A program made the translations under genes and the position numbers. The notes beneath the pieces were generated by a model, which ran no database searches, had not been told where the DNA came from, and was given only the letters and a program-made list of their open reading frames with translations. 64,000 nucleotides of DNA from JACCTU01 sp963788055. GTDB lineage: Bacteria; Actinomycetota; Thermoleophilia; Gaiellales; Gaiellaceae. Within the stretch, counting starts at the first letter, position 1; each line of letters begins with the position of its first letter. Location of the stretch: the NCBI GenBank assembly GCA_963788055.1, contig CAWBFA010000004.1:1-64000 (forward strand). Reading direction: 5' to 3'. Positions 17,067-30,914 of the stretch are shown here, piece by piece.

Positions 17067-18875
17067 GTGTCACTACCCGAATCGACCGATCCGCCGCGCC
17101 GCATCCTCGTCCAGGCGGTCGAGCCGCAGGTCGACTGCGGCCGTTTTCCGGTGAAGGGCGTCGTCGGCGACCGCATCGATGTGGCGGCGACGATCGTGCG
17201 CGACGGCCACGAGGTGCTCGGTGCGGCCGTGCGCTTCAAGGCCGCGGGGGCAGCACGCTGGCGCGAGTCGCGGCTGGCGCCTGTCGGGAACGATCGCTTC
17301 GCCGGCGGCTTCGAGGTCGACAGCCCCGGCCGCTGGTCCTACCGGATCGAGGCGTGGGTCGACCGCGTCGCTTCGTACCGGCGAGAGGTCCAGCGCAAGC
17401 ACGACGCCGGCCAGGACGACTTCGCCTCCGAGCTCGCCGAGGGTGCAGCGCTCCTCGGTCGCGAGTCGCTCACGCTCGAGGAGGCGCTCGCCGCGAAGCC
17501 CGGCGACCGGAGCGAGAAGACCTGGTCCGAGACGCTCGAGGTGGACGTCGACCGCGAGCTCGCGGCCTTCGGCTCATGGTACGAGCTCTTCCCCCGGTCG
17601 TGGGGAGGCCTTGCGGGCGTCGAGCGCGTGCTGCCGAAGCTCGCCGAGCTCGGCTTCGACGTTGTCTACCTGCCCCCGGTCCACCCGATCGGGGTCACGA
17701 ACAGGAAGGGAAAGAACAACTCGCTGACGCCCGAGCCCGGCGACGTCGGCAGTCCGTGGGCGATCGGCGGCAAGGAGGGCGGGCACACCGCGGTGAACGC
17801 GGACCTCGGCACGTTCGAGGAGTTCGAGCGGCTCGTCGCCGGCGCGCGCGGGCAGGGGTTGGAGATCGCACTCGACTTCGCGATCCAGTGCTCGCCGGAC
17901 CACCCGTGGCTCCGCGAGCATCCGGAGTGGTTCCACCGCCGCCCCGACGGCACGCTGAAGTACGCGGAGAACCCGCCGAAGAAGTATCAGGACATCTACA
18001 ACGTCAACTTCGCCGCGGAGGACTGGCGTGCCCTCTGGCAGTCGCTTCTCGACGTGGTGCTCTTCTGGGTCGCGCACGGCGTGAAGGTCTTTCGCGTCGA
18101 CAACCCGCACACGAAGCCCGTCCCGTTCTGGGAGTGGCTGATCGCCGAGGTTCGCACCGTGGATCCGGACGTCGTGTTCCTGTCCGAGGCGTTCACCGCG
18201 CCGGCGATGATGACGACGCTCGCCAAGATCGGCTTCTCGCAGTCCTACACCTACTTCACGTGGAAGAACACGCGCTGGGAGCTGAAGGAGTTCGTCGAGC
18301 AGCTGCTCGGGTGGCGCGACTTCTACCGGCCGAACTTCTTCGCGAACACCCCGGACATCCTGCACGCCTACCTGCAGGAGGGCGGCCGCCCTGCGTTCGA
18401 GGCGCGGCTCGTCCTCGCGGCGACGCTCGGCGGCTCGTACGGGATCTACTCGGGCTTCGAGCGCTGCGAGAACGTTCCCGTTCGCGACGGGAGCGAGGAG
18501 TACCTCGACTCCGAGAAGTACGAGATCAAGAAGCGAGCCCTTGATGGTGAGCTGCTGCCGCTCGCGCAGCGGTTGAACGAGGTGCGCCGCGCGAACCCTG
18601 CGCTGCAGCGCTTCGCGAACGTCACGCTGCTCGAGACGGAGAGCGAGCACCTCTTCGCGTACGCGAAGCGCCGCGGAGCGAACGCGATCGTGGTCGTCGT
18701 GAACACCGACCCTTTCGAAACGCGCGAGGGCGTCGCCGTGCTCCCCGCGTCACTCGGCTTCGCCCCGACCTTCCATGCCGAAGAGCTGCTGACCGGCGAG
18801 ACGTTCACGTGGCAGACCGGCCGCAACTTCGTGCGCCTCGAGCCCGGGCAATCGCACGTGTTGAGGCTCGGATGA
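17067..18875 (+). CDS. glgE: alpha-1,4-glucan:maltose-1-phosphate maltosyltransferase
   Basis: 602 aa, GTG start with GAAAGG about 10 nt upstream. GlgE extends alpha-glucans with maltose-1-phosphate. An N-terminal beta domain is followed by the GH13 core: nucleophile in VFRVDNPHTKPVPFW, acid/base in FLSEAFTAP, third Asp in FANTPDILHAYL. The family-specific VHPIGVTNRKGKNN loop is intact. Slightly shorter than mycobacterial/streptomycete GlgE (~660-700). It opens the plus-strand operon and overlaps treS by 4 bp (ATGA). Confidence 0.96.
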   Translation: MSLPESTDPPRRILVQAVEPQVDCGRFPVKGVVGDRIDVAATIVRDGHEVLGAAVRFKAAGAARWRESRLAPVGNDRFAGGFEVDSPGRWSYRIEAWVDRVASYRREVQRKHDAGQDDFASELAEGAALLGRESLTLEEALAAKPGDRSEKTWSETLEVDVDRELAAFGSWYELFPRSWGGLAGVERVLPKLAELGFDVVYLPPVHPIGVTNRKGKNNSLTPEPGDVGSPWAIGGKEGGHTAVNADLGTFEEFERLVAGARGQGLEIALDFAIQCSPDHPWLREHPEWFHRRPDGTLKYAENPPKKYQDIYNVNFAAEDWRALWQSLLDVVLFWVAHGVKVFRVDNPHTKPVPFWEWLIAEVRTVDPDVVFLSEAFTAPAMMTTLAKIGFSQSYTYFTWKNTRWELKEFVEQLLGWRDFYRPNFFANTPDILHAYLQEGGRPAFEARLVLAATLGGSYGIYSGFERCENVPVRDGSEEYLDSEKYEIKKRALDGELLPLAQRLNEVRRANPALQRFANVTLLETESEHLFAYAKRRGANAIVVVVNTDPFETREGVAVLPASLGFAPTFHAEELLTGETFTWQTGRNFVRLEPGQSHVLRLG

Positions 18876-20539
18876 GCGAACCGGGGCAGTGGTTCGAGTC
18901 TGATCCGCTCTGGTTCAAGCACGCTGTATTTTATGAAATTCACACACGGGCGTTCTTCGACGGGAACGACGACGGCTCCGGCGACCTGCGCGGGGTGACC
19001 GAGAAGCTCGACTACCTGCAGTGGCTCGGTGTCGACTGCATCTGGCTCCTTCCGCTCTATCCGTCACCGCTTCGCGACGGCGGCTACGACATCGCCGACT
19101 TCACGAACGTCCACGAGGACTACGGCACGGTCGAGGACTTCCGCCAGCTGATCGAGGCGGCGCACCAGCGCGGGATCCGCGTGATCGCCGACCTCGTGAT
19201 GAACCACACCTCGAGCGATCACCCGTGGTTCCAGTCGTCGCGCACAGACCGCGAAGGCCCACACGGGAACTGGTACGTCTGGTCGGACACCGACGAGCCG
19301 TGGCAGGAAGCGCGGATCATCTTCGTCGACACCGAGCCGTCGAACTGGACGTGGGATCCGCTGCGCGGGCAGTACTACTGGCATCGCTTCTTCTCGCACC
19401 AGCCCGACCTGAACTACGACAACCCCGAAGTCCAGCAGGCGATGCTCGACGTCCTGCGGTTCTGGCTCGACCTCGGCATCGACGGGTTCCGCATGGACGC
19501 GATCCCGTACCTCTACGAGCGCGACGGGACGAACGGCGAGAACCTCCCCGAGTCGCACGACTACCTGAAGCGGGTCCGCGCCGAGGTCGACGCGAGCTAC
19601 CCCGACAAGGTCCTCCTCGCGGAGGCCAACCAGTGGCCGGAGGACGTCGTCGAGTACTTCGGCGACGGCGACGAGTGCCACATGTGCTTCCACTTTCCCG
19701 TCATGCCGCGCATGTTCATGGCTCTGCGGCGCGAGGACGCCGCGCCGATCTACGAGATCCTGGAGCGCACGCCGCTGATTCCGGAGAATTGCCAGTGGGG
19801 CCTCTTCCTCCGCAACCACGACGAGCTGACGCTGGAGATGGTCACCGACGACGAGCGCGACTACATGTACACGGAGTACGCGAAGGATCCGCGGATGAAG
19901 CTGAACCTCGGGATCCGCCGACGGCTCGCCCCGCTGATGGACAGCGGGCGCGACGAGATCCAGCTCCTCCACGCGATCATGTTCTCGCTCCCCGGTTCGC
20001 CCGTTCTGTACTACGGAGACGAGATCGGGATGGGAGACAACATCTTTCTCGGCGACCGCGACGGCGTCCGCACGCCCATGCAGTGGACCGGCGATCGAAA
20101 CGGCGGCTTTTCGCGCGCGGACTTCGCGCAGCTCTACCTGCCGCCGCTGATGGACCCCGTGTACGGCTACCAGGCGGTCAACGTCGAGGCGCAGCTCCGG
20201 ACGCCGACGTCGCTCCTTCGCTGGATCCGACGGTTCATCGCGCTGCGCAAACAGCATCCGGTGTTCGGTCTCGGCACCTACGAGCCGCTCGAGACGTCGA
20301 ACCCGCGAATCTTCGCCCACGTGCGCCGGTACGAGGACGACATCGTGCTCTGCGTCCACAACGTCGCGCGTTCGGCCCAGGCGGTCGAGCTCGACCTGGC
20401 ACGCTTCCGCGGCATGGTCCCCGAAGAGATGTTCGGTCGCACGGCGTTTCCGCCCGTCGGCGATCTGCCGTACCTGCTCACGCTCGGGCCGCGGGACTTC
20501 TTCTGGTTCCAGCTTCGTCCACCGGAGGAGGCCGCGTGA
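18872..20539 (+). CDS. treS: trehalose synthase (maltose alpha-D-glucosyltransferase)
   Basis: 555 aa from the ATG overlapping the glgE stop. TreS interconverts maltose and trehalose. The GH13 subfamily 16 features seen are WFKHAVFYEIHTRAF, DLVMNHTSSDHPWFQ, nucleophile Asp in IDGFRMDAIPYL, Glu in LLAEANQWPED and Asp in FLRNHDELTLEMV. There is no fused maltokinase; the kinase follows as a separate gene after 88 bp that contain short GC hairpins. Confidence 0.97.
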   Translation: MSEPGQWFESDPLWFKHAVFYEIHTRAFFDGNDDGSGDLRGVTEKLDYLQWLGVDCIWLLPLYPSPLRDGGYDIADFTNVHEDYGTVEDFRQLIEAAHQRGIRVIADLVMNHTSSDHPWFQSSRTDREGPHGNWYVWSDTDEPWQEARIIFVDTEPSNWTWDPLRGQYYWHRFFSHQPDLNYDNPEVQQAMLDVLRFWLDLGIDGFRMDAIPYLYERDGTNGENLPESHDYLKRVRAEVDASYPDKVLLAEANQWPEDVVEYFGDGDECHMCFHFPVMPRMFMALRREDAAPIYEILERTPLIPENCQWGLFLRNHDELTLEMVTDDERDYMYTEYAKDPRMKLNLGIRRRLAPLMDSGRDEIQLLHAIMFSLPGSPVLYYGDEIGMGDNIFLGDRDGVRTPMQWTGDRNGGFSRADFAQLYLPPLMDPVYGYQAVNVEAQLRTPTSLLRWIRRFIALRKQHPVFGLGTYEPLETSNPRIFAHVRRYEDDIVLCVHNVARSAQAVELDLARFRGMVPEEMFGRTAFPPVGDLPYLLTLGPRDFFWFQLRPPEEAA

Positions 20540-20627
20540 GCGGACTGTCCGCGCAGCGGACCAGGGGAAGGGGTCGGGGGAAACCGGGAGGTTCCCCCAG
20601 CGGACGGCAGGAGAGGTTGGAACCTCG

Positions 20628-22004
20628 ATGACGGCCCCGCACCACCTCGCGCTCTCGATCCCGGAGGACGCCCTGCGCGAGTTCGTGCTCTCGCAGCGCT
20701 GGTTCGGTGCGAAGTCGCGCGAGATCGCGCACTTCCAGGTCGTCGCCGCGCCGGTCGTGCGCACCGAGGAGCCGCTGCTCGCTCTCGCGCTCGTCGAGAT
20801 CCGGTTCCATCCCGGCACGCACGAGCTCTACCAGGTGCCGCTCGGCTTCCGACGGGAGTGGAAGGACGGGATCGCGGAGGTCGAGGGCTGGATCGCCTAC
20901 GACGCGCTTGCCGACCCGGAGCTCGCCCGCGAGTATGTCGAGTGCATGCGCCGGCAGGCCGACGTGGCGGGCGGTGAGGCGATGGTCGAGTTCCGTGCGA
21001 CCGGCGAGGCGGCCAGCTCGCTCGAGCGCGTTCGGCCGATGGGTCGGGAGCAGTCGAATACGTCGCTCGTCTTCGACGACGACCTCGTGCTCAAGGTCTA
21101 CCGGCGCATCGAGGCGGGCGTGAACCCCGAGCTCGAGCTGCTCCGCTTCCTCACCGACCGCGGCTTCCCGTCGATCGCCTCGCTCGAGGGCTGGGCCGCG
21201 TACCTCGGCACGCCGCTCGAGGCGACGCTCGCGATCGCGCAGGACTACGTCGGCGGCGACGGCGACGGGTGGGAGCTCGCGCTCGAGGCACTCCGGTCGA
21301 GGCGGGGCGACGAGTTCGTCGAGCGTCTGAGCCTGCTCGGCGAGACGACCGGGACGATGCACTCGGTGCTCGCGTCCGATCCGAGCGACCCGAGCTTCGC
21401 ACCGGAGGAGCCGAGCACCGAGTCGCTCGGGCTGCTCACCGCGAGTGTCGACGAGGAGATCGAGGCGCTCTTCCTCTCGCTGCCCGATCTTCCCGAGCTC
21501 GAGCCGATCGCCGGCCGGGCCGAGGAGGTGCGCGAGCAGTTGCGCGGCCTTTCGCACGCCGGCGACGTGGGCAAGGTGATCCGCACCCACGGCGACTACC
21601 ACCTCGGCCAGGCGCTCTGGACGGACTCGGGTTGGGTGATCCTCGACTTCGAGGGCGAGCCCGCGCGCCCGATCGTCGACCGCAGGCGCAAGCGCTCGCC
21701 GCTCCGTGACGTCGCCGGAATGCTCCGCTCCTTCGCGTACGCGGCGAACGCTGCCGAGATCGAGCACGGCGTCGAACCTCCCGACGGCTGGGAGCAGCGT
21801 GCGCGTGACTCTTTTCTCCTTGGGTATCTCTCCAAGGTGGACTCGGGGCTGATTCCGTCCGGCTCGGCACTCGACCGGCTGCTTGCGGTGTTCGAGCTCG
21901 AGAAGGCGGTCTACGAGCTGCGCTACGAGCTCGACAACCGGCCCGGCTGGGTGCGCATCCCGGTGCTGGGGATCGCGCGGCTGCTCGAGCGGGCGGCGGT
22001 ATGA
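20628..22004 (+). CDS. mak: maltokinase
   Basis: 458 aa. It phosphorylates maltose with ATP to maltose-1-phosphate, the GlgE substrate. The eukaryotic-kinase-like C-lobe shows IRTHGDYHLGQALW (catalytic Asp) and VILDFEGEP (metal ligand), both characteristic of Pep2/Mak. The N-terminal cap has the QRWFGAKSR motif. Position between treS and glgB completes the TreS-Mak-GlgE-GlgB route. Confidence 0.95.
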   Translation: MTAPHHLALSIPEDALREFVLSQRWFGAKSREIAHFQVVAAPVVRTEEPLLALALVEIRFHPGTHELYQVPLGFRREWKDGIAEVEGWIAYDALADPELAREYVECMRRQADVAGGEAMVEFRATGEAASSLERVRPMGREQSNTSLVFDDDLVLKVYRRIEAGVNPELELLRFLTDRGFPSIASLEGWAAYLGTPLEATLAIAQDYVGGDGDGWELALEALRSRRGDEFVERLSLLGETTGTMHSVLASDPSDPSFAPEEPSTESLGLLTASVDEEIEALFLSLPDLPELEPIAGRAEEVREQLRGLSHAGDVGKVIRTHGDYHLGQALWTDSGWVILDFEGEPARPIVDRRRKRSPLRDVAGMLRSFAYAANAAEIEHGVEPPDGWEQRARDSFLLGYLSKVDSGLIPSGSALDRLLAVFELEKAVYELRYELDNRPGWVRIPVLGIARLLERAAV

Positions 22005-22074
22005 GCACGCGCCGTAGGCTTGACGGAGGCGCGCACAAAGCGGAGGCGGCGGCTCTGCCGGCGCCGCAGCGGGC

Positions 22075-23952
<1,878 letters not shown>

Positions 23953-23962
23953 CGTCGCGCGG

Positions 23963-25446
23963 GTGCTCGGGGCCGTTCCCCGCGACGAGGAGGTCGACTT
24001 CGAGGTGTGGGCGCCGGCGGTGTCCTCCGTTGTCGTGCGCGTGAACGGGGAGGATCACGCGCTCGCGCAGGTCGAGGACGGCTTCTGGCGCGGACCGGCG
24101 CCTGCGCGCCACGGCGACGACTACGTCCTCGTCGCCGATCGCGGCGAGTGGCCCGACCCCGCGTCGCGCTGGCAGCCGGCCGGTGTGCGCGGCACCTCGC
24201 GCGTGCTCGACGCGTCACGCTTCGACCTGCGGCCGCTCGGCCTCGCGCTCGACGAGCTCGTGCTCTACGAGCTCCATGTCGGGACGTTCAGCGACGAGGG
24301 CACGTTCGACGGGGCGATCCCGCATCTGCGCGCGCTCGCCGAGCTCGGCGTGACCGCGGTCGAGGTGATGCCGATCGCGACGTTCCCCGGCAAGCGCGGC
24401 TGGGGCTACGACGGGCTCTATACCTCCGCGCCGCACGAGGGGTACGGTGGCCCGGAAGCATTCGCGCGCTTCGTCGACGCAGCGCACGAGGAAGGCCTCG
24501 GGGTTGTGCTCGACGTCGTCTACAACCACGTCGGCCCCGGCAACGAGGCTCTGCTCGCGTTCGGTCCGTACTTCACCGACCGGCACGAGACGTTCTGGGG
24601 AGACGCCCTCGATTATTCGGAGAGAGCGGTGCGCGAGTGGGCGATCCAGAACGCGGAGCTTTGGGTGCGGGACTACGGGGTCGACGGGCTGCGGCTCGAC
24701 GCGGTGCACGCAGTCTTCGACGACTCTCCGCACCACGTGCTCGCCGAGCTCGCCGACCGGGTGCGGGCGATCGAGCCGCGCACGCTCGTGACGTCGGAGA
24801 TCGAGACGGGCGACCTGCGGCCGATCGAGGAGTGGGGGCACGACGCGCAGTGGGCCGACGAGCTCCACCATGAGCTGCATGCGCTGCTCACGGGAGAGTG
24901 CGAGAGCTACTACGCGGGCTACGGGTCGCTCGAAGGGCTCGCCGCGCAGCTGCGCCGCAAGCCGCCGGAACGGCTCATCGTCTGCTCGCAGAATCACGAC
25001 CAGGTCGGCAACCGCGCCGTCGGGGACCGGCCCGCGGCCGACGAGCTGCGCATCCGTGCCGCGGTGCTGCTCTTCGCGCCGCAGACGCCGCTCCTCTTCA
25101 TGGGCGAGGAGTACGGAGAGCGCCGTCCGTTTCAGTTCTTCACCGACCACATCGACCCTGCGATTGCGGAAGCCACGCGCGAAGGTCGCCGCCGTGAGTT
25201 CGCAGGCTTTGCCGGCTTCTCCAGCGAGGTCCCCGACCCGCAGGCGCGTGCGACGTTCGAGCGCTCGAAGCTCGATCGAACGCGGGCCGACGACGAGCTG
25301 CGCGCCTTCTACCGCGAGCTCCTCGCGCTGCGCCGGGAGCTCCCGCGCGAGATCGAGGTGGAGATCGACGGCACGCGCCTGCGTGCGCGTCGAGGGAACG
25401 TCGAGTTGCGCGCCGACTTCGACGCGAAGACGGTCGAGGTGGGGCG

Positions 25447-25450
<4 letters not shown>
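23963..25450 (+). CDS. treZ: malto-oligosyltrehalose trehalohydrolase
   Basis: 495 aa, GTG start 10 bp after the glgB stop; shorter than the typical ~580. An abbreviated CBM48 leads into the GH13 barrel: VEVMPIATFPGKRGWGYDG, nucleophile in VDGLRLDAVHAV, Glu in LVTSEIETGD and Asp in CSQNHDQVGNR. TreZ releases trehalose from the chain end produced by TreY. It overlaps glgX by 4 bp (TTGA). Confidence 0.95.
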
Positions 25451-27558
<2,108 letters not shown>

Positions 27559-27565
<7 letters not shown>

Positions 27566-29439
27566 GCTTCGACGCGACCTATCGCCTGCAGCTGCGGCCG
27601 AACTTCGGCTTCCGCGAGGCGCGCGCTCTCGTCCCGTACCTGACCGAGCTCGGCGTCTCGCACCTCTATCTCTCGCCGATCATGGAGGCGCAGTCCGGTT
27701 CGACGCACGGCTACGACGTCGTCGACCCGACGCGGGTCTCGGAGCAGCTCGGCGGCGAAGACGCGTTCCGCGAGCTGGCCGGCGCAGGGCTCGGAGTCGT
27801 GCTCGACGTGGTCCCGAACCACATGGCCGTGAGCGGCGAGAACCGCTGGTGGGCCGACGAGACGTTGCGCGCAAAGGTGTTCGACTGGGATCCGCAGGAC
27901 GGGTGGTACCGCCGCTTCTTCACGATCGACGAGCTCGCGGGCGTGCGCGTCGAAGATCCCGAGGTCTTCGAGCTGACGCAGCACAAGACGCTGGAGCTCG
28001 TGCGCGAGGGGCTGGTCGACGGGCTGCGCGTCGACCATCCCGATGGGCTCGCCGACCCGCGCGGCTACCTCGAACGGCTCCGCGAAGAGGGTGCCCGGCA
28101 CGTCTGGGTCGAGAAGATCCTCGAGCCGGGCGAACGCCTGCGCGACTGGCCCGTCGAGGGTACGACGGGCTACGAGTTCGCGAACGACGTGACGGCGCTC
28201 TTCGTCGATCCGGCGGGCGAGGAGCCGCTCACGCGCTGGTACGAGGAGTCGACGGGCGAGACGCGCTCGTTCGACGCGATCGCGGACCAGGCGAAGCTCG
28301 AGCTTGCGCGCACGGACTTCGCGCGCGAGTTCGACAGGCTCCGCTCGCTCGTCGACGGGCCGCTGGAAGAGGTTGCTGCGTCGTTGCACGTCTACCGGAC
28401 GTACGTCGAGCCGTGGTCAGGGCGCGTCGAGTCGGACGATCGTGAGGCACTTGCGCAGGTCCCCGAGGCGCTTCGACGCGTGCTGCTGCTCGAGGAGCGC
28501 GGCCACGACGAGTTCGTGACGCGTTTCCAGCAGACGACGGGACCGGTGATGGCGAAAGGCGTCGAGGACACCGCGTTCTACCGCTACTTCCGCCTGACGG
28601 CGCTGAACGAGGTGGGCGGCGACCCGGGCCGCTTCTGGCTTCCGGTCGAGGAGTTCCATCGGGCGAACCTCGAGCGCGAGGCGCGCTTCCCGAACCACCT
28701 GCTCACAACGCAGACGCACGACACGAAGCGCTCCGGCGACGTGCGCGCCCGCATCGTCGCCCTGGCCTCGCTCGCCGACGAGTGGGTCGCGCGGCGGGCC
28801 GACTGGCGCACGCTCGACGATCCTCATGAGGACGAGCTGCTCTGGCAGACCCTCGTCGGCGCCTGGCCGATCGACCCAGAGCGGATCGAGGCGTACCTGG
28901 AGAAGGCGCTGCGCGAGGCGAAGGTGAACACGAGCTGGATCGAGCCGAACGAGGAGCACGAGCGGCGCGTGAAGGCGGCTGCGCGACGCGCGACTGCCGA
29001 GCCTCCGGAAGGGTTCGAGGCATTCGCCATTCGCGTCGCAGAGCTCGGTCGGCGCAACACGCTCGCGATGACGCTGCTCAAGCTGACGGTCCCGGGCGTG
29101 CCCGACCTCTATCAGGGCGACGAGCTCGAGTCGCTCAACCTCGTCGACCCCGACAACCGACGGCCCGTCGACTGGGACGAGCGCCGGCGCGCGCTCGCAC
29201 AGCCGCCGCCGAAGCTGCACGTGATCCGGGAGGCGCTCGCGCTGCGCCGCCGCCGTCCGCTCGGTGAGTACCGCCCCCTCGAGCTCGGCGCCGACGTGTG
29301 CGCGTTCCTGCGCGGCGACGACGTCGCGGTCGCCGTTCCGCTCCGCGGGCAGGACCCTCCCGAGCTCGACCTGCCCGGAGAGTGGCGGAGCGTCCTCGAC
29401 GACGCGCTACCCGTGCGACTGTTCGAGCGCGTCCAGTAG
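27559..29439 (+). CDS. treY: malto-oligosyltrehalose synthase
   Basis: 626 aa, GTG start overlapping the glgX stop by 7 bp. TreY isomerises the reducing-end glucose of a maltodextrin to a trehalosyl unit. The start FDATYRLQLRPNFGF and THGYDVVDPTRV are diagnostic; catalytic residues are in VDGLRVDHPDGLADP, HVWVEKILEPGE and TQTHDTKRSGDVRAR. It is shorter than most TreY (700-850 aa). Last gene of the operon; its 3' end overlaps the convergent aminotransferase gene by 33 bp. Confidence 0.95.
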
Positions 29440-30357
29440 CCGGTCGTTCGCCTGCGGCGTGTGCACGGTGATCCGAATCGCGCCCTCGAACGGCCGGACG
29501 ACCAGCCCGACGCGCAGCAACCGGTCGTAGGCGAAGCGGGCGTCGCTCATCGGCACGTAGAGGAAGTTCGCGTGTGACTCGAGCGGCTGCAGGCCGAGCT
29601 CGCGCAGGCGCGACGCGAGCCGTTCGCGCTCGGCGAGCGTCTCGCTGACGTCCGGCGGTCCGGCTCGGAGCGCGGCGAGCGCGAGCGCGGCCGAGAGCGT
29701 CGTGATCGGCAAGGGGTCCTGGCGCACGACGAGCTCCTGCGCAACGTCGGCATCTGCGACGGCGTAGCCGACGCGCGCCGCTGCGAGCCCGAACGCCTTG
29801 GAGAACGTCCGCACCGCGATCACGCCCGCGACGCCGGCGCCCGTCTCGCCCGCGAACTCGAAGTAGGCCTCGTCGACGACGAGCGGCCGGACCTCCGGAA
29901 GCGGGCCGAGCGCGCCGGTCGGGTTGTGCGGGCGGCAGCAGTAGGTGAGGACTGCGCCCTCCCCGCCGACGTCGGCGCCGGCGAGCCACGCGGCCATGCG
30001 GAAGACCGGGTACGTCGGCTCGTCGAGCACGCGCACGACGTCGCCAGGCCCGGCGAACGCGCGCCCACAGAGCAGCAGCAGGTCGTCGGCCCCCGCGCCG
30101 AGCACGATCCGGTCAGTCTCGACGCCCACGTACTCGGCGATCGCGTCGAGCAGGGCGGGGAAGCCGCCGTGCGGGTAGCGCTGGATCTCGGCGAGCGCGT
30201 CCGCGATCGTCGCCTCGTTCGCGTACGCGGGAGGCGTCGGCGGCGTGTTTCCGTCGAACCGGAGTACTTCGTGCGTCGCGAGCCCGGCGATCCGCGCCGC
30301 CTCCGCCGTCGACATCGCCCAGCCGTACGCCGTGAACGCGTTGGGAAGCGGCCGCAC
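29407..30357 (-). CDS. class I/II aminotransferase, histidinol-phosphate aminotransferase-like
   Basis: 316 aa. PLP fold type I: RYPHGGFPALLDAIAEYVG, LGAGADDLLLLCGRAF, CCRPHNPTGALG, DEAYFEFAG, and the PLP lysine in RTFSKAFGLAAARVGY. It is shorter than typical HisC (~350 aa) and no other his genes are near, so it may serve histidine synthesis or act on another imidazole or aromatic substrate. Its start lies 23 bp downstream of the 3' end of tRNA-Sec. Confidence 0.85.
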   Translation of the reverse strand: MRPLPNAFTAYGWAMSTAEAARIAGLATHEVLRFDGNTPPTPPAYANEATIADALAEIQRYPHGGFPALLDAIAEYVGVETDRIVLGAGADDLLLLCGRAFAGPGDVVRVLDEPTYPVFRMAAWLAGADVGGEGAVLTYCCRPHNPTGALGPLPEVRPLVVDEAYFEFAGETGAGVAGVIAVRTFSKAFGLAAARVGYAVADADVAQELVVRQDPLPITTLSAALALAALRAGPPDVSETLAERERLASRLRELGLQPLESHANFLYVPMSDARFAYDRLLRVGLVVRPFEGAIRITVHTPQANDRLLDALEQSHG

Positions 30358-30380
30358 GCGGCGAGCCTACGCGAGCCTTA

Positions 30381-30473
30381 CGGAGCGGCGCCGGAGTCGA
30401 ACCGACCGAGCCGTGGGTTGCACGACCGCACTGGTTTTGAAGACCAACTGGGCCACCGGGCCCATGCCGCTCC
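30381..30473 (-). tRNA. selC: tRNA-Sec (anticodon TCA)
   Basis: 93 nt without an encoded CCA. An 8-bp acceptor stem (GGAGCGGC/GCCGCTCC), an extended D stem (GGGCC/GGCCC, loop CGGT), anticodon loop CTTCAAA, a long variable arm (GTCGTG/CACGGC) and a 5-bp T stem with TTCGACT loop give the 8/5 bacterial selenocysteine tRNA fold. It decodes UGA with SelB. selA and selB are about 8-10 kb away on the same strand. Confidence 0.95.
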
Positions 30474-30512
30474 GCTGCGGAGGTTAGCCCTGGGTCACCG
30501 GCCGGTGCCAGA

Positions 30513-30914
30513 ATGTGGCGCGTGACTGCGTGGGGAGTGATCCCATCGATTCGCGTGCGGGACATGGCGGAAGCTCTCGCCTTCTACCGCGGGCCGCTCG
30601 AGTTCACGCTCGACAGCGGCGGCGAAGGCGCGACCAACTCGTCCCTCACGCGCGGCGACGCACACGTGATGATCGAGACGGCGGCTGACCACTACGGCGA
30701 CGAGTACAACGCTGCGATCAAGGAACGGCTCGGGACCCCTTCGTCTATCGCCCTGTACATGGAAGCCTCAGATCTCGCCGCCTTCCACTCCAGGCTCGAA
30801 GCAGCCGGCGCGCGGATCGTCGATCCGCTCGCCGAACGGCCGTGGGGCCAGGAGGAGTTCACCGTCGAGGATCACGAGGGGAACTGGCTGACCTTCTGGA
30901 AGAAGCTCGGCTAG
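30513..30914 (+). CDS. VOC-family (glyoxalase/bleomycin-resistance-like) protein
   Basis: 133 aa. The pattern IPSIRVRDMAEALAFYRGPLEFTLDS and the C-terminal VEDHEGNWLTFWKKL are typical of a vicinal-oxygen-chelate domain; HVMIE and the terminal Glu are candidate metal ligands. Function could be dioxygenase, isomerase or binding protein. Its TAG stop overlaps the TAG stop of the convergent glycosylase gene in the palindrome CTAG at 30911-30914. Confidence 0.8.
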   Translation: MWRVTAWGVIPSIRVRDMAEALAFYRGPLEFTLDSGGEGATNSSLTRGDAHVMIETAADHYGDEYNAAIKERLGTPSSIALYMEASDLAAFHSRLEAAGARIVDPLAERPWGQEEFTVEDHEGNWLTFWKKLG

